DNA of 64,000 nucleotides from Catenaria anguillulae PL171. Taxonomy: Eukaryota; Blastocladiomycota; Blastocladiomycetes; Blastocladiales; Catenariaceae. This document shows, piece after piece, positions 55,071 to 64,000 of this stretch. The position numbers and the translations under genes are program-made. How positions within the stretch are numbered: position 1 is the first letter of the stretch; each line of letters opens with the position of its first letter. The DNA is taken from assembly GCA_002102555.1 (NCBI GenBank), contig MCFL01000067.1, forward strand, positions 62,001 to 126,000, given 5' to 3'. Below the pieces are notes generated by a model, which was given only the letters and a program-made list of their open reading frames with translations, had not been told where the DNA came from and did not search any database.

Positions 55071-58000
55071 TCACTGGGGCGTGACCGTCGCGTGTGCGAC
55101 GGCGTGCATGCCATGGGCCGCAATGGCCGCAACATGTGCCGGTGCGTACACACCAGGCGGCGGCGGTGCGCCAGTGCCCGTTGCCGACGACGCCGACGGG
55201 GTTGGCGGAGACACGGGCGACACGACGAGGAGCGATGTCGAGCAGGCGCCTCCCGAAGTGGCATTGGTACTGGCGCCCCCGCCGCCGCCTGCGGCAAGTG
55301 CGGCGTGGTGCATGAGCGGGCTTGGCATCGAAGACGACGGCGCAGAGTGGTGATGATGGTGGTGTATTGGCACGTGCGTCAAAATGGGCGGCAGAAATGT
55401 TGCGGGTGGGGTAGGTGGGGGCGGTGGGAGTGCTGGGAGCGGAATGTACGACGACATGGGCGCCGAGGAGGCGGTCGTGGACGGAAAGTGCATTGATGAC
55501 GCCGACGCTGGAGCAGAAAGCGTGCCACTGGACAAGGGCGGGATCGAGAGCGCATGGTTGCTGTTGTACATGCCCGGCGGATGATGCATGGGCGCAAAAA
55601 CGGGCGAATAATGTGGCAATACCACGGACGAGGTGGGTGGCGGGAGCGGCGGTTGATATCCCATTCGAACAGGCGATTGCATCCCCGTTGGCTGTGCCGT
55701 CGTCGCTGGCATGTACATGGACACCAATGGCGGCGAGCGCATCCCAACATGCGACAAGATTGCAGGTGGCGGAAGCGGCGACATGGTCGTTGCCCCACTA
55801 ATGCCCGTGGAAAACAATGCCGATGGCGGGAGCATCGGCATCATGTTTGGCGACGTCATGGCCGAACCAGGCACGGACCCTGGCTGCATGGGCGGTGGCG
55901 GCGGACTCGCAAGCCCGGCGGCCGCGGGATGCATCACTGCATTTGGCCGTCTCTGCTGCTGCACAACATGTGCCTGGGCCAACGGATGCTGCTGTTCCAC
56001 ACCGGCCGCCACCGCGATCGGTGCAGGCGCCGGGGGCACGGGCGATGGGATGGGCGACGGCGATCCGGCAACGCAAAAGACGGAATAATCAATCAACTTC
56101 CTCGCCCGCTTTGGCCGATTGGCCACCGTGATTTCCTCGACCCCCAAGCCGGCCTGCGCGGCACTCCGCTTCGTCACGCCGCCCGCTTGCTCGTCTCCGC
56201 CAATCTCCACGGTCACGCCACCGCCCTCGGGCGAGTTTGGAACCGTTGCATTCGGGTCCCATCCACCAAGCGCCTCGGCCACCTTGCGTACGGCCACGGC
56301 CTCGGCCTGTAACCTCCGCAACTCTGCCAGCCCGGCCTCCCACGCCAACTCGTCGCCGGTCGCCACTTTGGCACGCACAGCTTCACTGCACGTCAACCGA
56401 TCGTGCACGCGCTCTGCACATGTGCGCAATGTGGGATTGATGGTTGCCGTGTCGAGCGCCTCGTCAGTGTTGTGAGCAAGATCGACCAGGGCGGGCAGCA
56501 CGTTTGGCGCACAAGTGTCAATGTCTGCGAGGTGGTCTGGATTGGCAGAAAAATGCGCTTGCATGCGTGCAATGAGACTTGTGCGGTACCGCTTTGCGGC
56601 CGCGGATGGCCGATGCAGCGACGACGACAACGGGGTGGCGATCACGGCAGCAGCAGCCATGTGCAAGGCCTTTGTGGGGGACGGCGTCGAGCGGTTCTTG
56701 TGGAGCAGCAGCGGCGGCGTGATGGATGTGCGCCGCGACGGCGTGTGCGGGCGAGCATCTGGCGATTTATGCCGCGACCTCCCATGTCCATGCCGCGTAC
56801 CGCTGCTCCCATTGCCGATGGCGCGGGGGGCTGCCTTGGGCGAAGCACCTGCTCCGGCCGCATGTGCACGGCGCGATACCGACACCTTGCGCGACCTTGC
56901 CGGTGTATTTCCACCGTGCTGGTACGTCGGCGTACTTGCCCCAATTGGGCCGGTCGACGAGGCACGTCGTAAACCAAGACCCACAACACCCGCAGACGCG
57001 GGCGGCAATGGCTGCTTCTGGTCAAGGTCGCGAAATCCAGTTCCCATCAGCGGCGCCGTCCGTTGGCCCGCGCTGCTGCCGGCAACACTCGCAGCTGCCG
57101 AAATGCCAGCCAGGTTCAAGGGTGCGGGCCGCGGCTTGGATCCGGGCTCGTTCTTGACGGCAATGCCGTTGACTCGGCGCGCTGATGCTTTTGGCGGATT
57201 GCCAATCACATCGGGCGATGGAGGGACAGACGACAAGTCTGCGTCGTCGTCGAGGTCAAAGTTGAGCGACGCGTGAAAGAGTGACGAGAAGGGCGTGTGC
57301 GCCGTTGCCGAGGTGGTATTGTGCTTGGTGGCGGGTCTCGTAAACGAGGACGACGAGCCGGAGACGGTGCGTGGGCGTGACTGGTGTTGGTGATGCGCAT
57401 GCGGCACGGTGGAAGTGGACGCTCTCCTTGCGCCACCATGACCATGGCCATTGCCGCTTGACGATGCCGAGGTCGATGAAAGTGTCGAACTGGTAAAGTT
57501 TGCCGAGGACGAGGGCGAAGGCGACATGACCGATGCATCAAATTGTACAGACGTTGGCGAAATCAAGCCATCTCTTGCCGCTGCCCTCCTCCTGCGCGTT
57601 GGCGGCAAGTTGGTCGAGTCCTTGCAATAAAAAAACTTGTTGAGCTGCGCGAGTTCACGGCTCGACACGCCCTTTGCAGCCTTTGCACTGCCGATGCCGC
57701 CATTGGTGGAGCGCGAGTCCTCCGACGCGTCCATGCCGGCGGCAAGCGCAGGTGCATTGTGCATATCTGGCGGTGGTGGCGACGACGAGTCGAGCAGCGA
57801 CAAGGATGACGATCGCATGGATGGGGCATGAACAGTCGAGACTTGAAACGACCCGAGATCGTCGTTGGGGCCTGGGAGGACAATGGCGGGGGCGGCATCG
57901 GGCGAGTTGAGCCGTGGCGGTGTCGAGTGGGCCGAAGTCGAGTGCGATGCCGAGAGCGGTGGGGTGGCGAGCGAGTCGTCCGAGTGAATGGCAGCACTGT

Positions 58001-59882
58001 TTGAGGGCGACGAGGTGGACAGTCGGTCGAGCGATGATGAAGACACTGGCACATTGGAAGAGGAAGAAGACGGTGGGGGTATTGACTGTTGTTCTTGATT
58101 CTTCTTTTTCGACGGTGGCCGCCCAGGCCCGCGCTTTCCGCCACTTTGTGCTGCCCCTGAATCGAGCGGTGCAGCGCGTTTCCGTGCCGTTGACAACGCC
58201 GCCGCCCCGCGCGCGCCACCTCCACCAGATCCTCGTGGCCGACCCCTGGGCCGCCCCGTCGAACCACCCTTTGCCCTCCGAGGTGTGGCGCCAGATACCG
58301 TGCTTGCGCCCGGAACAAACGACGCATCGTCCTCGTCCACGAGCGCAGCAATCGCATCAAGCTCCATTTGCAGTTCGAGATCGAGTTGGAGTGGGTCTTC
58401 GCCGTCACAAAACGGCGACGGGCTGGGCGGCGCCGTGGGCACACTCGACGAGGACGAGAGCCTGTGCGGATAATGGTGGTGTGTTGATTGCGATTGTGGT
58501 GGCTGTGGTGAAGCATGCTCGACTTGCATCTGGTGGACGTCGTCATCTGAATCGTCCAAATCCGACAAGCCCTCTGGTCCAATGACCAGTTCGCCATTCA
58601 TGACCTTCCTGGCCTCCTCGCGCTCCTTGTCCCTCTTGGCCTTTTCTTTGCGCTCCTCGGTGTCGGACATGTCTTCGACGAGGGGAAATGATCGGGCAAG
58701 GCACCGTTGGCGCCATTTGCGCCACATGAACCCGTGTGCAACTTTTCCTTCGTTGAGAAACCGAAGGGCACGGCGAATACCGCGATTGTTGGCCAGTTCC
58801 GATGGGTTGCGTTCGTGAAACCAGTGGTAGAGCGGGTCGTGGCCGGTAAAGATTTGGACGTCGGCTTCGAGAACAATGGAGCTGTTTGGTTGGAAACGAA
58901 GTGTGCACGGGAGTGAGTGAGTCGGAACAAGAACAGAAAAAAGAAAAGGAGGTTGACAACAAAGGACGTACAAGGTATTGTCTTCAAAATACCGCACATA
59001 CAACTCGTTTGCCTTGACCTTGCGTTGGGGTGTAATCTCGCTGTCGCCCGGAATATCGCTGACAGGAATGACGGCAGCGGGCCACCACAGCTGCTCGTCC
59101 TCGAGCGATAAACCCACGGCATCGACGAGCTCGTGGGCTGCCTGCGCAACCGACTTTGCTGATGTTGATGCGTTGGAGCTGGTACTGCCAAGGCGTTGGG
59201 TGTCGCGTAACCTTCGTCGAATGGCTGGGTGTTCCGAGGGCGAAAAGAGTTTGGCGAGTTCAATGTCGCCAGAGTCGAGGGCTGCGGTGACTGCATCGTC
59301 CAGGTCGGAAGCGTCGTCGTCATCGGATGAGAGCGAGAGTGCCAGTTTGTGAGAGGGTGCGGGTGATGCAGTGGCATGTTGCGGGGCAGCGTGGGGTGGC
59401 GAAGACGGCGAAGAAGAAGAAGATGCAGGCGCATTGATTCGATGGGCGGCGGGTGGAGGCGGCGGAGGTATGCTGGACTCGACGTCGCTCAGGTCGTCAT
59501 CGTCGTCGTCCATGTCGACATCGGACAAGTCTTCAGCGTCTGCGGCAAGCTGGAGCATAGACGATGCAAGCGTGAGGGTGGATGTTGTCGGAGATGCGGC
59601 TGCACAAGCAGTGGCAACGACGTTCCGGCGGGATGTCGGTGGCGGAGGCGTAGGCGCGGGAGAGGAGGTGCGAGAGTGTGGTGGAGTGGGGGTGGATTTT
59701 CGTGATTGCGAGGCGGCCAAGAGGCGCTCTTGGTGCTGCTTTTTGCGGGCAAGGGCACGGCGGGCACGTGCACGTTCGCGTGAATCGAGCGGGTCGATCC
59801 ATACGAGGACAGGCGCCCACGGCCAGTTGCTGGCACTGGCGCTGATGCTGGTGCTGGCAACGGAGGGGGTGGTTGATGTCAT
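55071..59882 (-). CDS. Large disordered PWWP-domain protein, probably chromatin-associated
   Basis: Predicted about 1573 residues from exons 59882-58972 and 58881-55071. The intron length is a multiple of three and unspliced sequence stays open, but splicing brings VRYFEDNT next to SIVLEADVQIFTG, completing a PWWP-like fold: LWWPAAVIPV, then VRYFED, then a hydrophobic strand, then a helix (GIRRALRFLNEGKV). PWWP domains bind methylated histone H3 tails and DNA. Flanks are Ser/Pro/Asp-rich with Lys/Arg patches (RGRPRGSGGGG resembles an AT-hook). A second folded stretch near residues 1150-1260 is helical (ARMQAHFSANPDHLADIDTC, followed by CAERVHDRLTC). The C-terminus is a long Pro/Ala/Met-rich tail. 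The open frame continues upstream from 59882 to 59924 without ATG, so an upstream exon is possible. Confidence 0.68.
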   Translation of the reverse strand: MTSTTPSVASTSISASASNWPWAPVLVWIDPLDSRERARARRALARKKQHQERLLAASQSRKSTPTPPHSRTSSPAPTPPPPTSRRNVVATACAAASPTTSTLTLASSMLQLAADAEDLSDVDMDDDDDDLSDVESSIPPPPPPAAHRINAPASSSSSPSSPPHAAPQHATASPAPSHKLALSLSSDDDDASDLDDAVTAALDSGDIELAKLFSPSEHPAIRRRLRDTQRLGSTSSNASTSAKSVAQAAHELVDAVGLSLEDEQLWWPAAVIPVSDIPGDSEITPQRKVKANELYVRYFEDNTLYVLCCQPPFLFSVLVPTHSLPCTLRFQPNSSIVLEADVQIFTGHDPLYHWFHERNPSELANNRGIRRALRFLNEGKVAHGFMWRKWRQRCLARSFPLVEDMSDTEERKEKAKRDKEREEARKVMNGELVIGPEGLSDLDDSDDDVHQMQVEHASPQPPQSQSTHHHYPHRLSSSSSVPTAPPSPSPFCDGEDPLQLDLELQMELDAIAALVDEDDASFVPGASTVSGATPRRAKGGSTGRPRGRPRGSGGGGARGAAALSTARKRAAPLDSGAAQSGGKRGPGRPPSKKKNQEQQSIPPPSSSSSNVPVSSSSLDRLSTSSPSNSAAIHSDDSLATPPLSASHSTSAHSTPPRLNSPDAAPAIVLPGPNDDLGSFQVSTVHAPSMRSSSLSLLDSSSPPPPDMHNAPALAAGMDASEDSRSTNGGIGSAKAAKGVSSRELAQLNKFFYCKDSTNLPPTRRRRAAARDGLISPTSVQFDASVMSPSPSSSANFTSSTLSSTSASSSGNGHGHGGARRASTSTVPHAHHQHQSRPRTVSGSSSSFTRPATKHNTTSATAHTPFSSLFHASLNFDLDDDADLSSVPPSPDVIGNPPKASARRVNGIAVKNEPGSKPRPAPLNLAGISAAASVAGSSAGQRTAPLMGTGFRDLDQKQPLPPASAGVVGLGLRRASSTGPIGASTPTYQHGGNTPARSRKVSVSRRAHAAGAGASPKAAPRAIGNGSSGTRHGHGRSRHKSPDARPHTPSRRTSITPPLLLHKNRSTPSPTKALHMAAAAVIATPLSSSLHRPSAAAKRYRTSLIARMQAHFSANPDHLADIDTCAPNVLPALVDLAHNTDEALDTATINPTLRTCAERVHDRLTCSEAVRAKVATGDELAWEAGLAELRRLQAEAVAVRKVAEALGGWDPNATVPNSPEGGGVTVEIGGDEQAGGVTKRSAAQAGLGVEEITVANRPKRARKLIDYSVFCVAGSPSPIPSPVPPAPAPIAVAAGVEQQHPLAQAHVVQQQRRPNAVMHPAAAGLASPPPPPMQPGSVPGSAMTSPNMMPMLPPSALFSTGISGATTMSPLPPPAILSHVGMRSPPLVSMYMPATTAQPTGMQSPVRMGYQPPLPPPTSSVVLPHYSPVFAPMHHPPGMYNSNHALSIPPLSSGTLSAPASASSMHFPSTTASSAPMSSYIPLPALPPPPPTPPATFLPPILTHVPIHHHHHHSAPSSSMPSPLMHHAALAAGGGGGASTNATSGGACSTSLLVVSPVSPPTPSASSATGTGAPPPPGVYAPAHVAAIAAHGMHAVAHATVTPQ

Positions 59883-60911
59883 GGGCAGTGCGGCAGAGGT
59901 ATCGAAAGCGAGTTGGGCCGGCACGGCGGGTGGAATGCAGAGGGTGAGGGTGAATCACTGTGTATGCCAACGAAGAATACCGTGGTCAGCTCAGTGAATA
60001 CGCTGATAGGCACCCGACAACTGGAACCACCGGCCGACACCGAGCTGGGCAATGTCGACGGGCAGTGGCAGTGGCAGTGGCAGTGGCACAGGCACAGGCG
60101 GACGGCTATGAGCCGGAAAGACGGGCGGGAACTATGTAGAACTTGGGCAGGCAGAGAGTACGTACGATGATACAGTGGCAATGGCGATGGAGCAGAGAAT
60201 AGAGTGGACGGTCATGTGCATGGTGCGCTGACGCCCTCACGCCCTCACGGCCTCGGAGTGTGACTGACGGACTCGAGCACGGGGCACGGACAGGCAGAGT
60301 GCAGCGTGGTGTGGTGCGCGGTGATGCGCGATGCTGGCGCAGAGCGGACGGTAAAATGTGCGTAGGAACGTCGGAAGTGTAGGGGCGGGTTGGGGATGCC
60401 GGCAAGCGGCAGGGCGGGGCAGGGCAGGGCACGGCGGGGCGGGGCAGGCAGTGACGATGGCAGTGGTCGGGTCCCGTTCGTTGTGGTGGTTGTGGGGGGC
60501 TGCCAGCAGTGTGCTGTGCGATGCTAGATCGTACATAAAGATTGAATGGAATGTTGCATTGATAGTAATACACTAAGGATAAGCGTAAAAATGATGATTT
60601 TATTGGTTTGACCAAAAAGCGAAAAACGCATCGCATCGACGCAAAGTGCAAAAACCAACCTTTTGGGTCCCATGTGGTGCCGTGCCATGTGGTGCCGTGC
60701 CATGTGGTGCTTCGGAAAATCCGCGAGAATCTACAGATTGTCTCATGGAATTCAAGCAGAGCAGTCTCCGATGGGTCCATTCACCTTCCATGATTGTTCC
60801 TTTGGTCCACTTTTGCATCCAATCCAAACCATCCATCATCCAATCGAATCCAAACCACCCATAGAGAAACCTTGCATCCTGACTGCTCTGTGATGAGATG
60901 TATATGTCACC
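59883..60911. other. Divergent intergenic region with GC-rich and short tandem repeats
   Basis: About 1 kb between divergent genes. Contains CAGTGG hexamers near 60063-60086, CGGGGCGGGG-like sequence near 60410-60445 and a 15-bp tandem repeat at 60671-60710. A 224-residue minus-strand frame across it has no coding character. Confidence 0.45.
60671..60710. repeat. 15-bp tandem repeat, about 2.7 copies
   Basis: The unit CATGTGGTGCCGTGC occurs twice exactly and a third time partially, about 200 bp before the TMEM223-like start codon. Confidence 0.9.
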
Positions 60912-61823
60912 ATGATCATGCTCCGCTTCATCTCTGCGCCTACTCTGCGGCTCCCGATCCGCCGCCTTCACCACTTCCCCACCACGGCCACCCGGCGGTC
61001 TGCCTCCTCCGCCTCTGGACCCTCTGGGCCCGCCAGACGCACGCCCAAATCCCGGCCTCACCAGCAGCCCTCGGCCCTGGGCCCCGTCATCATCTACTCT
61101 GCCGCCCGCCCCACCCTCCCGCGCATCTACCTCGCCGCCGGCGTCTCGGCCGCCATCTTCTTCACCAGCGCCGCCTTCGCCGTCTACGACCTGCTCAAGG
61201 TGACGGTCCAAGTACCGACGTCGCAGCTCGACCCAACCAAATCGCCCGACTCGCTTGCTGGCCGTATTCCGCAGTTTATCCGCAAGGGCACGCCGCTGCC
61301 AAACGAAATCCAGTCGCATTTGAACGACAACCCACCGTCGCCTTTGCGTGCTTGGATCGGGGCGTCGGCATGCTTGGCCATTGGTGCAGTGTCCTTGACA
61401 TTTGGTTGGCGGTTTGCACAGAAATGGGTCCATTCCGTCTCACTCGTGTACCCTCCTCCTACGCCTTCTTCTCCGAGCACAAAATCGGTCGCAACACCCG
61501 CCTTGGCACATATCACGTATGGCACACTGCGCAAATCAGTCAAGCAAGTGCCCATCACGCAGTGCTACACAATTCGCCCAGTGGCGGACATGATTCGTGC
61601 CGACCAGTCCTTCTTCTACATCAAGAAGCATGCCCCTGCTGCTGCTGCCTCAAAGATTCCCCTTGTGGACTCGCAAACACACGCTCAATCATTGATGCTG
61701 ACTTTGGATTCACGCGGAGAGTTTAAAAAGGATGGGGCCACCTACTCCTTGGACCGCCTGTTTTTGCAAAGGGAACCCATCAAGTCGTCGTCTTCTTCCT
61801 CGTCCTCGCCAACTGTTTTGTAA
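60912..61823 (+). CDS. TMEM223-like mitochondrial inner membrane protein
   Basis: Single-exon frame of 303 residues. The first 50 residues are Arg/Ser-rich without acidic residues, as in a mitochondrial presequence. Two membrane helices follow (IYLAAGVSAAIFFTSAAFAV and AWIGASACLAIGAVSLTFGW), separated by a loop, then a C-terminal domain with ITYGTLRKSVKQVPITQCY, SFFYIKKHA and LDSRGEFKKDGATYSLDRLF. This order, a YxAxRP-type segment before helix 1, two helices and a beta-rich tail ending in a D-x-x-G-x-F element, resembles TMEM223, a factor in cytochrome c oxidase biogenesis. The match is by pattern, so other two-helix mitochondrial proteins are possible. ATG 60918 is an alternative start. It converges with RPB12, stop codons about 140 bp apart. 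Confidence 0.6.
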   Translation: MIMLRFISAPTLRLPIRRLHHFPTTATRRSASSASGPSGPARRTPKSRPHQQPSALGPVIIYSAARPTLPRIYLAAGVSAAIFFTSAAFAVYDLLKVTVQVPTSQLDPTKSPDSLAGRIPQFIRKGTPLPNEIQSHLNDNPPSPLRAWIGASACLAIGAVSLTFGWRFAQKWVHSVSLVYPPPTPSSPSTKSVATPALAHITYGTLRKSVKQVPITQCYTIRPVADMIRADQSFFYIKKHAPAAAASKIPLVDSQTHAQSLMLTLDSRGEFKKDGATYSLDRLFLQREPIKSSSSSSSSPTVL

Positions 61824-61966
61824 ATGACATACACAGATGTACGGTTGAATGGAATGCATGAATCCTGATCCATGCCAAGACGGAAAAAAAGGCATTGATC
61901 ATGTTTGTTGTTGGTAAAGAAAATGTACAGAAATATGGAGGATTTGCGTCGCAATGGAATCGATGG

Positions 61967-62334
61967 TTACCGGGCATCGAATTGGACAACTACATCAGTC
62001 GCACAAAGAATGAGAGCTCTGTCAACTTGACGCCCAACAGAATCTGCCACAGAAAAAGTCAACAAAGCAAACGAACCAGCGTTGGTGCGCTTCTTGTACA
62101 AGACACGGTAGCCACACTGCGCGCAACGAATCGGTTGCCGGGGCGTCAACTCGTTCTCAAAGTGGCACTCTGTATTGTGTGTTGAGTTGTGTACGAATCG
62201 TGGGTCAAGTCAGCACTCGTGTGTGCTGCTGCGAGCAAGGAACAATGTTGATGACGGCTGTGCGGACCAGAGCAGATGTAGGTGCATGGTTTTTGCACTT
62301 GAATGTGCGTGTTGATCACATTGGATTGCATCAT
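61967..62334 (-). CDS. RPB12: RNA polymerase I/II/III common subunit Rpb12 (RPABC4)
   Basis: Predicted 60-residue zinc-ribbon subunit shared by the three nuclear RNA polymerases. Exons: 62334-62268, 62169-62077 and 61989-61967. The spliced protein contains [18 protein letters not shown], then [17 protein letters not shown], then the terminal VVQFDAR, matching the family's YxCxxC...IRCxxCGxRxxYKxRTx...VQFxAR with all four zinc-binding Cys. The second Cys of the first pair and the terminal VVQFDAR are formed only after splicing, and exon 3 encodes just seven residues, so no single open frame reveals the gene. The length equals that of other Rpb12 proteins (58-70). Two adjacent ATGs (62334, 62331) are possible starts. 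It is divergent from the small basic protein gene. Confidence 0.93.
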
Positions 62335-62756
62335 TTTCGAGAAACAGATTCAGTAGTGGGATTGCCAAGAGTGCCGGGGATTCAAGAGTCGCTGAGCATA
62401 CATGCACTTGTTTGCCCTTCAACATGATCCGGACGGCTTCGCCGCCATCCGCGCGTCCAGACGGCCAGCAGGAAGGCAACAGTGCTTTCTTGCATCGGCC
62501 GTGAGCACGTGATTGGTATCCGTCAGGCCCAAACGCGTCCCCACCCTCGGCTTGCCCATCATTTGAAAGCGTTCTCTGAACCAACCAACCAACCAACCAA
62601 CCCGTCAACCCTTGAATGAATGGTCCGAATGCATTTAAAGCGGCAACGGTCCTCCACGTTTCCAATGTCTCAACTTGCTAATCATAATCATTGCCCTTAT
62701 TTCATGCATCTCTCCAACTGGGAACTGCACGTGTGTTATCTAAACAGCTCCCCATC
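62335..62756. other. Divergent promoter region with AACC repeat
   Basis: 422 bp between RPB12 and the next plus-strand gene. A CCAA tetranucleotide run occupies about 62581-62602. No gene is supported. Confidence 0.5.
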
Positions 62757-63329
62757 ATGCGTCCATCAACAACATCAACCATGACCAAACACCTTTACCT
62801 CGCCTCCTATTCCCCCCAAAGCACAAGCAAGTCCCAAAACCCTCCCGCACCCGCTCCTCTGTCGCCCTCCGAACGCACGGGTCTTACCCTCTTCTTTGCA
62901 CAACAAAGGTATCTCGCATGGGCACACAAGCACGCCCTTGATGCGCGCCGTGCCGTGTCCAACGAAAATCTGCAAGCCGCAGTGATTCCCATCCAGCGCA
63001 TTGTGGTCAAGGATGCAGATGTCGGCTGGACGTCGGGCGCGTGGTTGTGGGACTTGGAGCAGGCGCCTTCATGGTTTCAACATACCCTGAGTCCAGCCAA
63101 ATCAAGAGGGAGGCCAGCGAGGGTCGAGGTCAGGCCGCCGAATCCCAGTGGTGACCAAGAGCAAGTTCGGTCGTGGACGCCGTCTCGGTTGCGTGCACCT
63201 GGTCTCCCCACAGCGCATGCTGCCGCCGCACCGCAAGTGCACATGAGTGAGGCTCAACCGAAGAAGAAGGAGGGCAAGCGTCGTCACCGGGGTCAGCGCG
63301 GCCGTGGGCAGCGTCGCAGGCAATCTTGA
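62757..63329 (+). CDS. Small protein with basic C-terminus, function unknown
   Basis: Single-exon frame of 190 residues from ATG 62757 (the open frame extends upstream only through a non-ATG codon). The N-terminus MTKHLYLASYSPQS is followed by a possible helical segment (SERTGLTLFFAQQRYLAWAH) and VIPIQRIVVKDADVGWTSGAWLWDLEQAPSWF. The last 35 residues are Lys/Arg/Gly-rich (KKKEGKRRHRGQRGRGQRRR), which suggests RNA binding or nuclear/nucleolar location. No family is recognised. A small intron near the 5' end cannot be excluded. Confidence 0.55.
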   Translation: MRPSTTSTMTKHLYLASYSPQSTSKSQNPPAPAPLSPSERTGLTLFFAQQRYLAWAHKHALDARRAVSNENLQAAVIPIQRIVVKDADVGWTSGAWLWDLEQAPSWFQHTLSPAKSRGRPARVEVRPPNPSGDQEQVRSWTPSRLRAPGLPTAHAAAAPQVHMSEAQPKKKEGKRRHRGQRGRGQRRRQS

Positions 63330-63863
63330 CAGAAGGGAGGCTCCAGAGTCGGGCAGTCCCCTGGTGAGCGGTCTCTTTCGAATTCATTTTGATATCCAGT
63401 TTCAGTTTCATTGATACATACCCAGCCAGTTGTCCTGTTCTACATGATGCATGTCTGGCTTGTACCGTAAACATGTCTGTATGGCAAGTGTGGATCTTTC
63501 AACCTTTCACCGATTTTGCACGGCACGTCGAGGATGAGTCTGATCGGCGACCCTTGTTCGCGGTTGCTGAAACGTTCTTAAGGTACACCTATAAAATATT
63601 CATCTGAATCTTAATCACTAGCTATAGCTACCCAAGCTGCACCAATGCGATATGTGAGCCAATGCAAGCTGACTGTTGAAAACTCCCGGCAACACCGTTT
63701 TCCACCCGGTTAGCAGCGGTAGCACTTGACCTGCGGCCCCCCGTCCCCGCTCGGCATTTATCATTTTTCGGCCACCACACATTGGACTCAACAACCCACG
63801 TCCCACCCAATCCTCAAAGCCCAAAAGCTCAAAGCTCAAAGCTCAACGTCGGTGGCCATCATC
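63330..63863. other. Intergenic region, no gene supported
   Basis: 534 bp between two plus-strand genes. CTCAAAGC repeats near 63824-63844 precede the next start codon. Nothing else is recognised. Confidence 0.45.
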
Positions 63864-64000
63864 ATGTCGTCACCGTGGACTTCCAAACACAATCCTTTCC
63901 TCTTGTCGCCCACTGCGAATCGAACCAGCATTGGAACCGCGACTGCGACTGGCACTGACACCAATAACGGCACACCCATCAAGAATAAAAACGTGTGGGG
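63864..64000 (+). CDS. 5' end of a gene truncated by the window edge
   Basis: An ATG at 63864 in ATCATCATGTCG context opens a frame that runs to the end of the window. The first 45 residues (MSSPWTSKHNPFLLSP, then Thr/Asn/Gly-rich) look like the disordered N-terminus of a longer protein. The product cannot be identified from this fragment. Confidence 0.5.
   Translation, partial: MSSPWTSKHNPFLLSPTANRTSIGTATATGTDTNNGTPIKNKNVW

Noticed and set aside
57563-58597. 344-codon minus-strand frame within the PWWP protein gene
   Set aside because: An alternate frame of a GC-rich, low-complexity coding region. The overlapping frame carries the PWWP domain.
60061-60445. Possible CpG-island-like or G-quadruplex region
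   Set aside because: G-rich repeats are present but do not form a clear run of four G tracts with regular loops, so it was left as intergenic description.
60106-60780. 224-codon minus-strand frame upstream of the TMEM223-like gene
   Set aside because: Spans tandem and GC-rich repeats, with Cys/His/Pro/Arg-rich chance composition and no motif.
1-64000. Transposons, CRISPR arrays, tRNA and rRNA genes
   Set aside because: Read for transposase or reverse transcriptase motifs, regular spacer arrays and tRNA-like B boxes; none convincing. A dedicated covariance-model scan was not possible here.

Overview
The window is nuclear DNA of a fungus. Support comes from short GT-AG introns (mostly 47-100 nt), GC-rich Ser/Pro/Thr-rich coding sequence, and recognisable fungal or eukaryotic housekeeping genes: HUS1, ALG7, RPB12, a SAGA Hfi1/TADA1 subunit, mitochondrial NADH-cytochrome b5 reductase and a Mi-2/CHD remodeller. 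A likely augmin subunit (HAUS4) and plant-type leucine-rich-repeat membrane proteins point to an early-diverging, possibly zoosporic lineage such as Blastocladiomycota or Chytridiomycota. That placement is an inference. No transposon, CRISPR array, rRNA or tRNA gene was recognised.

Layout. 1-3744: no supported gene, with two repeat structures. 3745-5807: HUS1 (+) and a folate/FAD-type mitochondrial carrier (-) with a frameshift. 6231-11889: CHD-type chromatin remodeller (+). 12125-15978: large polytopic membrane protein A (-). 16276-17382: unresolved small multi-exon gene. 17554-18385: single-pass membrane protein B with a poly-Gln tail. 18763-23831: divergent pair Hfi1/TADA1 (-) and GT10 fucosyltransferase-like protein (+). 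25064-28185: Ser-rich coiled-coil protein. 29385-30337: B', paralogue of B. 30532-33681: divergent ER pair ALG7 (-) and DnaJ chaperone (+). 34454-36994: LRR membrane protein C. 37467-40864: A', paralogue of A. 42064-43155: HAUS4-like (-). 43788-46211: C', paralogue of C. 46389-47391: two-module unknown protein with an in-frame TGA. 47748-49995: seven-helix receptor-like protein. 50635-52188: MCR1-type reductase. 52597-59882: two low-complexity proteins, one with a PWWP domain. 60912-63329: TMEM223-like protein, RPB12 and a small basic protein. 63864 onward: start of a truncated gene.

The most distinctive property is three dispersed paralogue pairs of uncharacterised membrane proteins inside 35 kb (A/A', B/B', C/C'), each with conserved intron positions. 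In the C pair nearly every 24-residue leucine-rich repeat is exactly one 72-nt exon bounded by phase-2 introns, and both copies have the same ten exons. Gene A also carries a copy, about 97% identical over its main block, of its own central linker fused at its N-terminus; the predicted start codon lies in that copy. No shared pathway can be shown from sequence. The pairs may be cell-surface or sensory proteins, which is inference. Exon coordinates were worked out by hand from splice signals, reading frame and comparison between paralogues.
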